Below, piece after piece: positions 1 to 8,718 of a stretch of DNA of 64,000 nt. Within the stretch, counting starts at the first letter, position 1. Every line of letters starts with the position of its first letter. The notes below the pieces were generated by a model. The model ran no database searches. It saw only the letters and a list, made by a program, of their open reading frames with translations, and was not told where the DNA came from. The stretch lies in assembly GCA_029237695.1 (NCBI GenBank), contig CM055265.1, positions 112,270,773-112,334,772 on the forward strand, given 5' to 3'. The stretch is from Conchocele bisecta. Taxonomy: Eukaryota; Mollusca; Bivalvia; Lucinida; Thyasiridae. The position numbers and the translations under genes were made by a program.

Positions 1-889
1 CACCGATGCATGGATTATCAAATGCCTTGGCACAAATGTTTCTCAGGATGAGAAGGTGTGTCGTGATCAATAACCACGCACCTACATCCAAGGTCAAGGT
101 CACAGTTGAAGGTCAAAGGTCAAAAATATTGAAATTCCCAAATGGCTTTGGCACAAATGTTTCTCACGATGAGAAAGGGTGTGTCGCGATCAATAACCAC
201 GCACCTACGTCCGAGGTCAAGGTCACAGTTGAAGGTCAAAGGTCAAACCTATTGAAATTCCCTTCCGCTCTATATCTTCTACACTGATGCATGGATTATC
301 AAATTGCTAACCACGCACCTACGTCCAAGGTCACAGTTGAAGGTCAAAGGTCAAACCTATTGAAATTCCCTTCCCCTCTATATCTTCTACACCGATGCAT
401 GGATTATCAAATGGCTTGTCACAAATGTTTCTCATGATGAGAAGGTGTGTCACAATCAATAACCACGCACCTACGTCCAAGGTCAAGGTCACAGTTGAAG
501 GTCAAAGGTCAAGGTCACAGTTGAAGGTCAAAGGTCAAACCTATTGAAATTCCCTTCCGCTCTATATATTCTACACCGATGCATGGATTATCAAATGCCT
601 TGGCACAAATGTTTCTCAGGATGAGAAGGTGTGTCTCGATCAATAACCACGCACCTATGTCCAAGTTCAAGGTCATAGTTGAAGGTCAAAGGTCAAACCT
701 ATTGAAATTCCCTTCCGCTCTATATCTTCTACACCGATGCATGGATTATCACACTATGCCCAGGGTCAAGGTCACAGACTTGATGCGTTTGAAACCTTAA
801 CGCTCGGCTAAATGGCTTATAATCAAAAATGCCTCATTTTCTTTGGCTGCCAGTGGGGGTATTCGTGTGCCGACAGGCCACATTTCTAG
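1..889 (+). mobile_element. Helentron-like element F1, 3' part with 158-bp repeats
   Basis: About five 158-bp units (GAAATTCCCTTCCGCTCTAT, ATGCATGGATTATCAAATGG, ACCTACGTCCAAGGTCAAGG), then a 3' end with GTGGGGGTAT, a short hairpin and TTTCTAG at 889. The 5' end is outside the window. Copies F2 (30157-30890) and F3 (53062-53943) have the same plan. The sequence resumes at 890 as an A-type element, so F1 is nested in it. Confidence 0.85.
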
Positions 890-1020
890 TTTCCCTTGGT
901 TAATGTTTTTAGTCAACCTTGGTTAAGGTTTTTATGCAGGCCGCAGCCACCTTCTTTGTCAAGCTATGTGTACATCGACAACCTTCGTAGTCGAGCTATG
1001 CTGTTCTCCTACAGCTCTTG
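890..1020 (+). mobile_element. A-type Helentron-like element, 3' fragment
   Basis: TTCCCTTGGTTAATG through TAGTCGAGCT, the hairpin GCTGT/ACAGC and the CTCTTG end at 1020. It matches the 3' end of the full copies at 5287-6643 and 59033-60677. F1 interrupts it. Confidence 0.85.
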
Positions 1021-1308
1021 TTATATTTTTTTTTAGATCCTGGTATAACCTTTTTAACCCTAGGCGGTCTTAAATGACCTTAGCTGTTGATAGGCCGTTA
1101 AACACCAATAATTCCAGCACAAAAATATTTACACAATTCCCTAACATTGGATTGGCCCGTAGCAAGTCTCTGTCCAAAATTTATATCCCAGTAAACTCCC
1201 ACGCCGAACTATTTTCCGTAACCGTGAGGCGCAGTTAATATAATTCTTAAGAAAACGGAAAATAAACACATTTTCTTGATGAATTTATTTCGAATGCTGG
1301 AATTATAA
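1021..1308. other. Short spacer with SINE-like tail
   Basis: AAATGACCTTAGCTGTTGAT followed by AGGCCGTTAAACACC (1071-1105) matches the 3' tail of the tRNA-related SINEs at 4415 and 63766. Nothing else was recognised here. Confidence 0.5.
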
Positions 1309-1504
1309 GGAATGAATGGCCTTTTTGTGGAATTTATCGGGGATATAAACTTGGAAAAGTCGCGGGAATACTGGACAAAGGCCTTGATATAAACTTGGAA
1401 AAGTCGCGGGAATACTGGATGAGGCCTTCCGGCCTTCGTCCAGTATTCCCGCGACTTTTCCAAGTTTATACCCCGATAAATTCCACAAAAAGGCCATTCA
1501 TTCC
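1309..1504. repeat. Long palindromic foldback
   Basis: Arms 1309-1376 and 1439-1504 are almost perfect inverse complements (GGAATGAATGGCCTTTTTGT to its complement). The left arm's inner 34 bases are repeated in direct orientation at about 1386-1419, making the loop asymmetric. It fits a MITE/foldback transposon; no coding content. Confidence 0.85.
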
Positions 1505-1644
1505 TATAATATATAGACAATTCACTATTCTGCCAATAAAGTAAAATCAAATCTGTAACCCCGGGTGTCCGGTTTAGAGAGGTTACACTAACAGGCTGTC
1601 TCAAGTATGAACAATGTGATATGTTTTCATTCATGTGACCTTGC

Positions 1645-1916
1645 TTTTTGTCGAGCCCGCTTGCGGAAAGCGACACATAGTGATCACAATGACTTCCGGA
1701 TGTCCGTGCGTCCGATCCGATCCGTCCGTCCATATTTTCATTCTATAGCCCACCAATGCGGCCCATGTGCCCAAGATCAAGGTCAAATGACTTTAATATT
1801 TGTGTTATAGCTTTTACATACATGTACCTTATATCTCCACAACCCTTAATTCAAACTTCAAATAAACACACTCTGAGACCATCGACAGGCTCGACATGCG
1901 GGGCGTGGCCATCTGG
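1645..1916 (+). mobile_element. D-type Helentron-like short element
   Basis: Starts TTTTTGTCGAGCCCGCTTGC with stem GCTTGC/GGAAAGC, contains GTCCGTGCGTCCG, one AAGATCAAGGTCAAATGAC repeat, and ends with GGCTCGACATGCGGGG and GTGGCCATCTGG. TGTCGAGCC at the start and GGCTCGACA near the end are inverse complements. Confidence 0.7.
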
Positions 1917-1993
1917 TATATACTTATACTAGAGTATAATAAGTGAATTTGTTGTTAAGTTAAAGGAGCATAATATACCAAACTGACAATTGT

Positions 1994-2226
1994 CGTTGTG
2001 ACCGGAGAAATGGGGCTTATGGGTTTTGTGACCAGTGCAGATCTACATCAAACTGTGCATCCGCAGTCTGATCAGGATCTGCACTGTTCACCATTCCATC
2101 AATGAACCACCCGTCGTACTTCTCACAAGGAATATACATCGCAATCAGACTACATGAGTGTGCTATTTGATCAGGAGCTACGCTGGTTACAAATCCTATA
2201 AGCCCAATTTCTCCAGCCACAGCCAC
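1994..2226. mobile_element. P-type MITE, copy 1
   Basis: Begins GTTGTGACCGGAGAAATGGG and ends CCAATTTCTCCAGCCACAGC: inverted ends around a GATCAGGATCTGCACTGTTC core. About 230 bp, non-coding, one of eight copies or pieces in the window. Confidence 0.8.
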
Positions 2227-2231
2227 AATTA

Positions 2232-2851
2232 TTATACCCTTGGCATATGCAGTATATCGAGTGGTATATATTTTTTGTCCGCGTTAAGGTTTTTAGTACC
2301 CATTATCTCTGTAACAGTAAGTCGGATTGACCTCAAACTTCATATACTTCCTTATCATCATCCATATTTTCATTCCATACCACATGCATGTGGCCTTCCA
2401 TGTCCATGGTCAAGGTCAAATTACTTAGAAATTTGCATCCGTAAGAATTGCGTAACTAAGTTTTCGGGTACCCGTTATCTCTGAAACGGTAAGTTGGATT
2501 GACTTTAAACTTCATATACTTCAGTATCGTCATCCATATTTTCATTCCATACCACACCCTTGCGGCCGTCATGTCCAAGGTCAAGGTCAAATTACTTAGA
2601 AATTTGCATCCGTAAGGTTTGTGTTAAAGTTTTTGGGTACCATTATCTCTGCAACTGTAAGTCAGATTGACTTCAAACTCCATATACTTCCTTATCATCA
2701 TCCATATTTTCATTCCGTACCACACCCAGCTGGCCTTCATGTCCAAGGTCAAGGTGAAATTACTTAGAAATTGTGTTAAAGTTTTTTTTAAATATCTGTT
2801 GGTCCAGGCGGCGGCCGGGGGTATATGTGAGCCCGTGCTCACTATCTCTAG
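2232..2851 (+). mobile_element. G-type Helentron-like element
   Basis: TTATACCC start, then three ~175-bp units (CTTCATATACTTCCTTATCA, CATGTCCAAGGTCAAGGTCA), then GGGGGTATATG, the perfect hairpin GTGAGC-CCGT-GCTCAC and an ATCTCTAG end at 2851. It abuts two P-type MITEs. Confidence 0.8.
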
Positions 2852-2854
2852 TTC

Positions 2855-3056
2855 ATGAATCAATCTATACTGGGATTCAGACCTCAGCGTCCGCACAGTC
2901 TGATCAGGATCTAACCTATTCGCTATTCAGTCAATGGAACACCCTTCTAACAAGGAATATAAATCGTCATCAGGCTACAGGAGCATGCGATTTGATCAGG
3001 AGCTACACTGATCACAGATCCCATAAGCCCCATTTCTCCAGTCACAGCCACATATG
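2855..3056. mobile_element. P-type MITE, copy 2
   Basis: Contains CGCACAGTCTGATCAGGATC and the end CCCATTTCTCCAGTCACAGC. Its left end is truncated by the G-type element. Confidence 0.75.
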
Positions 3057-3102
3057 ACCTTGTTATTAAATGTATGAAAAAAATAAGTCAATCAATCAAT
3101 GA

Positions 3103-3179
3103 GCCGTGTATTACAGGTAATCAATCAATCAATTGATTGACCACATAATCAATGTGCCGTGTATTACAGGTATCATCAG
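3103..3179 (+). promoter_or_regulatory. Duplicated 3' splice site of exon 1
   Basis: CCGTGTATTACAGGTA occurs at 3103-3118 and again at 3156-3171, within two related (TCAA)n-rich stretches. Each copy is an acceptor followed directly by a donor-like GTAATC or GTATCA. A further CAG lies at 3177-3179. Which acceptor is used cannot be told from the sequence. Confidence 0.5.
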
Positions 3180-3376
3180 TGGGAGGGAGAGATCGAGGGG
3201 TAACTGTGTGGGTGAGGGGGAACTTGTGTTGTTGACCCTCCACGGCAAACTTGAGTACAACACAGAAAAGGGGGCGAAATCAGAAATGACCAATCAGCTA
3301 CAACTGGCGTTTGTGGAGAAAGTGGCATTCCGAGAGACAACCGTAAACAATATATGCGCATGCAATGCGGATATAG
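3170..3376 (+). CDS. Senataxin-like exon 1 (of window): accessory domain
   Basis: Open segment containing GEGELVLLTL and LAFVEKVAFRETT, resembling the beta-barrel region that precedes the first RecA domain in UPF1/Sen1-type helicases. The donor is G|GTAGGA after 3376, leaving one base that is completed by exon 2. The start is uncertain: acceptors CAG at 3167-3169 and at 3177-3179 are both possible. The motif CCGTGTATTACAGGTA also occurs 53 bp upstream at 3103-3118, so the acceptor itself is duplicated. No upstream exon was recognised in the first 3.1 kb. Confidence 0.7.
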
Positions 3377-4288
3377 GTAGGAACATGAAATGAAAATGTG
3401 GTGATGGTTTCTGAAACATTTCCTACATAAAGGATCCTCAGGTACATTTCTGGCGTTCAGATATGTGATAGTTAATCCGGTTATACCCTTTATAAAAGTA
3501 GTTAGATTAGTACTAATCCTATTATTTTTAGGGAGTGGTGCTATATGACTCTGGTGTGGTGAGAACCTGGCACCAGGTCGGGCTCTTCAGGGCTGAAATC
3601 TTCAGGGCTGAATATATATTTTTTCTGTAAATATTCAGTTCTGATTTTGAGATCTTCTTTCCTTCACAACGGATGAAATATAAGGTTCGACGCCATTAAC
3701 CCGGCCTAAAATGACCATAGCATTGACAGGCCATTAAACACCATGAAATAAATAATAATGCATACAAATCTTAAATGAGGGATGATTAAATATATTCATT
3801 TACTTATTTGCTTTACTGATTTCACAAGAAACTCGGCGTAGCCTCATAATCTGTAGTACTACCTGCTTGTCTCTGCATGAAGGTTTAAGCTCTGTATAAA
3901 ATAATATTTTTAACCCATTTCATGCTGAGGATATGCCATTTTGATTGGGGAAAATGATAAGTATTTTCTTTAAATGTGCTTAGAAGTATATGTCGCGACC
4001 ACCATTTGGATGAGACTCTTCAAATGAGTGGTCGCAACATATGCTTTCATTGAGAAATAAAATATTTAAAAAAAAATCATATCCGTAAAGTTGTTTTCTG
4101 CATGTAATGGGTTAAATTCTCCTGCAGATTGATACAACTTTGTAGTTAGAATCCTGTTATGTGTACCACCGACTCTGAAGAACAGTGCGGAACCTGGGCA
4201 GACTGTGAGTACGTGGATTCATATCACGGGTTGCCAATTCCATAAGCCCCATTTCTCCGGTGACAGCAACATTTGTATGCAATTTCAG
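3377..4288. other. Intron 1 with MITE pieces
   Basis: Holds a SINE-like tail (about 3700-3740, AAATGACCATAGCATTGACA), a U-type MITE at 3911-4115 with inverted ends TAACCCATT.../...AATGGGTTA and the inner stem GCGACCACCATTTG / CAAATGAGTGGTCGC, and a partial P-type MITE at about 4228-4270. No further exon was recognised. Confidence 0.6.
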
Positions 4289-4386
4289 CGGCAGATAGGC
4301 AGCAAGACTCCGTCTGTGTGAAGGTGGTGGTGCGAGTCGGGAGAAGATGGTTTTACCCGCAGGAAAAGGTCACTGGCCATATAGAG
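4289..4386 (+). CDS. Senataxin-like exon 2: accessory domain, continued
   Basis: Begins after AATTTCAG at 4288 and completes the split codon from exon 1. It encodes RQQDSVCVKVVVRVGRRW followed by FYPQEKVTGHIE, a beta-rich stretch fitting the accessory domain. A second acceptor six bases on (CAG at 4292-4294) keeps the frame and would drop two residues. The donor GAG|GTTCGT is weak but in phase 0, matching exon 3. A fragment of the P-type MITE lies directly upstream (about 4228-4270), so the 3' splice site sits at a transposon edge. Confidence 0.7.
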
Positions 4387-4414
4387 GTTCGTTCTAGCTC
4401 AGTTAGGGATGGGT

Positions 4415-4610
4415 TGTGGCTTAGGGGTTATAACACCTGACTCCAATCTGGAGGTTGTGGGTTCAAACCTCACCATAGGCGTGAAAAATACTAATATGGT
4501 ATTTCCATCCCCCTGGTCTGTCGGATGAGACTTTAAACTGTGGTCCTGTCTCTATATGACCTTAGCTGTTGCTGGGACGCTAAACCCATTCACTTTCACT
4601 TTTATTCAGC
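4415..4610 (+). mobile_element. tRNA-derived SINE, copy 1
   Basis: A-box-like TGGCTTAGGGG, B box GGTTCAAACC, then GTCTGTCGGATGAGACTTTA and the tail TGACCTTAGCTGTTGCTGGG. This would be a Pol III-driven, LINE-mobilised element. Three further copies are at 38121, 57903 and 63766. Confidence 0.8.
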
Positions 4611-4632
4611 TCAGTTGACAGTGGAATTTCTC

Positions 4633-4882
4633 TTAACCATTTTAACACTACAGACCTCTGATGTGCAAACAGTGTAGATCCAGATGAGATGGCTCATGAC
4701 GAGACGTCTCATCTGGATCTGCACTTTTTGCAAGCTTATATATCATTTAGCTTCATATCGTTTTGAAAACAAAACACCCCCATTTCATAAATGGACTGAT
4801 CTGAATTTCATTTTGTGACGACTGGATTGGTCGGTAAATTAGCAGTCCATTCCATTGCATTTATTTAGTGGTGTAAGGGTTA
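4633..4882. mobile_element. V-type MITE, copy 1
   Basis: Ends TTAACCATTTTAACACTACA and GTGGTGTAAGGGTTAA with an inner hairpin CAGATGAGATGGCTC / GAGACGTCTCATCTG. A second copy at 28011-28374 is interrupted by another element. Confidence 0.7.
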
Positions 4883-5286
4883 AGCACGACGCCATAGAGT
4901 CATCGGACATTAAATTCAAACTTATCGAAATAATGCTAAATATCCGGACACTGTTTATTCTCGGGAACACATATAGGTATCTGATTTCCCTCACCAAAGG
5001 CCCACGACCAATGGTTAACTTAGCTGACGAGCACATAAAACTCGGGGCATGGGATCACATGGTTTCCAAACGTTTCCGATAGACATTTTCCAACGTGATG
5101 TAATATGTGATATATTTTTACAGTAGATTTTCTTTAAAATCTTTAAAACAAATGGACGGATTTGGATAATATTTTGTGCACAAAAGCCATATGTGTTTTA
5201 TGAATGCTCTAAAAGTTCTTTACAATGACTTATAACTTTCACAGAGAATCGAGTACCGTTTATTTCTTACATTCACATGGTGTAGA
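4883..5286. other. Unassigned intron sequence
   Basis: An open stretch to 5079 has no motif and no convincing splice sites. GGGATCACATGGTTT (about 5048-5064) recurs inverted at about 6980-6998. Nothing else was recognised. Confidence 0.4.
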
Positions 5287-6643
5287 TTTTTAGCTCGACT
5301 ATTCGAAGAATAAGTAGAGCTTATGTTGTCACCCCGGCGTCGGCGTCGGCGTCGGCGTCACTCCTTGGTTAAGGTTTTTAGTCAACCTTGTATATGGAAT
5401 ACTACTGGCCCTACACCCACCATACTTGGACAACTTCATCTCCTAGTGATGTACATCAATAACCCCTGATCTATATTTGACATTGACCTACATTTCCTCT
5501 TGAATTACTTAGTTAATTCCCCTTGGTTAAGGTTTTTAGTCAACCTTGGTTAAGGTTTTTAGTCAAGCTTGTACATGGAATACTATTGTGCATACAGACA
5601 CCATACTTGGACAACATTTTCTCATAGGGATGTACATCAATAACCCCTGGTCTATATTTGACCTTGACCTACATTTCCTCTTCAATTACTTAGTTAATTC
5701 CCCTTGGTTAAGGTTTTTAGTCAAGCTTGTATATGGAATACTCCTGGCCCTACACCCACCATACTTGGACAACTTCATCTCCTAGGGATGTACATCAGTA
5801 ACCCCTGATCTATATATCCTAGGGATGTACATCAGTAACCCCTGATCTATATTTGACCTTGACCTACATTTCCTCTTGAATTACTTACTTAATTCTCTTT
5901 GGTTAAGGTTTTTAGTCAAGCTTGTAGATGGAATACTCATGGCCCTACACCAACCATACTTGGACAACTTCATCTCCTAGTGATGTACATCAACAACCCC
6001 TGACCTATATTTGACCTTGACCTACATTTAACCTTAAATTACATACTTAATTCCCCTTGGTTAAGGTTTTTACTCAACCTTGGTTAAGGTTTTTAGTCAA
6101 GCTTGTAGATGAATACTATTGTGCATACAGACACCATACTTGGATAACGTTTCTCATAGGGAGTAACATCAATAACCCCTGACCTATATTTTACCTTCAC
6201 CTACATTTAACCTTGAATTACTTGCTTAATGTTTATAGTCAAGCTTGTATATTGAATACGTCTGGGCCTACATCAACCATACTTGGACAACTTCATCTCC
6301 TAGTGATGTACATCAATAATCCCAAGCCTATATTTGACATGGTCCTACTTTTATCCTTGGATTACTTAGTTATCTCCCCTTGGTTACGGGTTTTTACTCA
6401 ACTTGTATATGGAATACTCCTGGGCCTACAGCAACCATACTTGGAAAACTTTATCTCCTAGTGATGTACATCAATAACCCCTGACCTATATCTGACATTG
6501 ACCTACATTTAACCTTGAATTACTTACTTAATTTCCCTTGGTTAATGTTTTTAGTCAACCTTGGTTAAGGTTTTTATGCAGGCCGCAGCCACCTTCTTTG
6601 TCAAGCTATGTGTACGAGCTATGCTGTTCTCCTACAGCTCTTG
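5287..6643 (+). mobile_element. A-type Helentron-like element, copy A1
   Basis: TTTTTAGCTCGACTATTCGA with hairpin ATTC-GAA-GAAT, a (GGCGTC)n tract, about seven ~165-bp units (CTTGGTTAAGGTTTTTAGTC, GTACATCAATAACCCCTGA, TTTGACCTTGACCTACATTT) and the 3' hairpin GCTGT-TCTCCT-ACAGC ending CTCTTG. Its 3' inverted copy is partly deleted (TACGAGCT) compared with the second full copy. Confidence 0.88.
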
Positions 6644-6711
6644 TTATTTACATTGACGGTAACCGATTCTTCGTCAAAATGACACAATTGTGAGATGAAT
6701 GCCAACTATAC

Positions 6712-6916
6712 ATTAACCCTTTTCATGCTGAGGATACGCCATTATGTTTGCAGAAAATTCTAAATATTTTCCTTCTCTGCACTCAGAAAGATATGTTGTG
6801 ACCACCATTTGAACTGTCTCGTTGAGATGGTTCAAATGGTTCATTGAGAAATAAAAAATAAAATAATTTAATAAATTTCATACCCGTAAAGGTGTATTCC
6901 GAAAGGAATGGGTTAA
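6712..6916. mobile_element. U-type MITE, copy 2
   Basis: ATTAACCCTTTTCATGCTGA to AGGAATGGGTTAAAG, with the inner inverted pair GTGACCACCATTTGAAC / GATGGTTCAAATGG. Matches 3911-4115. Confidence 0.7.
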
Positions 6917-7026
6917 AGGGCAACTAGTTCCTCATTTGCTGTGCCATGTTTCATAAAAACCTGCTGTCATGCAGTTCGAAAACCATGTGATCCCACACCC
7001 TAAAGCAGATTTTCGCACATTTTCAG

Positions 7027-7170
7027 CGGATTGGCTCGATCGTAACGACCCTACGACAGTTCCAGTGCCTGGCGTTCATGCCGAAGAGTCCACTGTGTAA
7101 ACACATCCTGTATCCCACCAACTCCCTGACCTTCTGTGACCGAGCACCCTCGTCTATCCCGGCGTTACTG
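7027..7170 (+). CDS. Senataxin-like exon 3: segment before the helicase core
   Basis: Exactly 48 codons, phase 0 at both ends (TTTTCAG acceptor, CTG|GTAGGT donor). It encodes IGSIVTTLRQFQCLAFMP and CKHILYPTNSLTFCD. The SIVTTLRQF stretch matches the conserved linker (S-x-x-T-T-x-R-x-F) just before the Walker A domain in the senataxin group. It joins in frame to exon 4, whose YNSSQ motif is the usual start of the helicase core. The intron that follows is 17.7 kb and holds the largest repeat block of the window. Confidence 0.85.
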
Positions 7171-7185
7171 GTAGGTTCTGGCTGG

Positions 7186-7616
7186 TCGTCACTACTGTCT
7201 GTTTCACGAAACCTGCCCAAATTTTACGGCTATATAAACAATGCATACAGAATACTTTTTTTGATAATATTAAATTTTATCAAAATTTAATACCGAGTCT
7301 TTTTTTGTAAAATTTTGTCAAATATTGATTTTGTTATGAAAAATGAGTTTAACATGGGGAAAAAAGAGGTGGAGAACCTGGAGGAGGAGTCGTAAAACAA
7401 AAGATTTTAGAAATTGACTTGGAAACCTGGCTAAATGGCTTGGAAATGACCTAAAAAAAACATTTTGAAAATCGGTGACATCTGTGAAACATGGTGAAAA
7501 AAATTAATATTTGATTAATTTCACAAATTAAAAAGTAGGATCGTTCTTAAAAAATGTTTATAAAATTTAATATTATCAACAAAAAAACAATTGTTTTTTG
7601 CATTATTATACGACCA
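7186..7616. mobile_element. H-type MITE, 5' part, cut by B1
   Basis: CTGTCTGTTTCACGAAACCT followed by GCCCAAATTTTACGGC matches the full copy at 36665-37172. The right inverted repeat is incomplete, and B1 begins where it stops. Confidence 0.75.
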
Positions 7617-8501
7617 TTTTTAGCTCGCCTGCACGAAGTGCATAAGAGCGTATGGCATACCCCCGGCGTCGTCGGCGTCCACAAACTTAACGTTGGGTAA
7701 ATGTCTTATAACTTCTGTTTCCTTTCATGGAACACCTTGTTATTTCATACATGCATTCCTCAGATGACCCTCTATCATGCTGTAGCAAATCCATGACCCA
7801 CCACCCAACCCTTACACCAAGGTCAAGGTCACAAACTTAGCACATTCATAAACTTAACGTAGGGGTAAATGTCTTATAACATCTGTTTCCTTTCATGGAA
7901 AGCCTTGATATTTCATACATGTATTCCTCCAATGACCCTCTATCATGCTGTAGCAAATCCACAACCCACCACCCAACCCTTACCCCAAGGTCAAGGTCAC
8001 AAACTTTGCATGTTCATAAACGTAACGTTGGGGTAAATGTTGTTTAACTTCTGTTTCTTTACAGGGAACGCTTTGATATTTCATACATGTATTCATCTGA
8101 TGATCCTCTATTGTGCTACAGCAAATCCATGACCCACCCCCTTTCCCCAAGGTCACAAACTTAGCACATTCATACATGCATTCCTCATGTGAATAGCTAT
8201 CATGCTGTAGAAAATCACCAACTTAGTGCGTTCATAAACTTAACGTTGGGTTAAATTTTGTTTTACTTCTGTTTTCAGGGAGCGCATTGATATTTCATAC
8301 ATGCATTCATCTTAATATGCTATATTATGCTATATCAAACCCACGACCCACCTTGCACCACTGACCCCAATGTCAAGGTCCACAGCGCGCCCTTTAACCC
8401 AAGGTCAATTATATATAATATTCATGTTTTTTTATGCAACTGTGCCAAGTTTGAGTGAAGGCTGCCAACAGACGAGCTTCGTTGTCTTCTGACAACTCTT
8501 G
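7617..8501 (+). mobile_element. B-type Helentron-like element, copy B1
   Basis: TTTTTAGCTCGCCTGCACGA with hairpin CTGCAC/GTGC, a CGGCGTC tract, about four ~167-bp units (AACTTAACGTTGGGTAAATG, TTTCATACATGCATTCCTCA, CCAAGGTCAAGGTCACAAAC), then CAGACGAGCT, hairpin GTTGTC-TTCT-GACAAC and a CTCTTG end. Confidence 0.9.
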
Positions 8502-8718
8502 TTCAAAAACGGTATGTATTATGTTTTACCGCGGGGCGGGCGAACAGAAAAAATTCATAGTTCGTGTACACAACTCCTCCGAAACCGTTCAGTTGATCGA
8601 TCTGAAACTATACACACGTCTTCTACACATATTGAAGATGTGCACCTTGATGTTTTTATGCCGAAAAAATATTTTTTAACAAAAATATCACCTTTTTAAC
8701 TTAGCCATTTTTTCTACA
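8502..8718. repeat. Spacer repeat between B elements
   Basis: GTACACAACTCCTCCGAAAC followed by GTTCAGTTGATCGATCTGAA and GAAGATGTGCACCTTG. The same ~190-bp sequence recurs twice at about 13195-13530, so it is itself a dispersed or tandem repeat. Confidence 0.65.

Noticed and set aside
1209..1733. 174-codon minus-strand open frame
   Set aside because: Lies across a palindrome and an element end, with no recognisable domain or splice support.
4855..5082. Possible extra helicase exon between exons 2 and 3 (75-codon open frame)
   Set aside because: Its start overlaps the end of a MITE, there are no matching helicase motifs, and exons 2 and 3 already join in phase 0.
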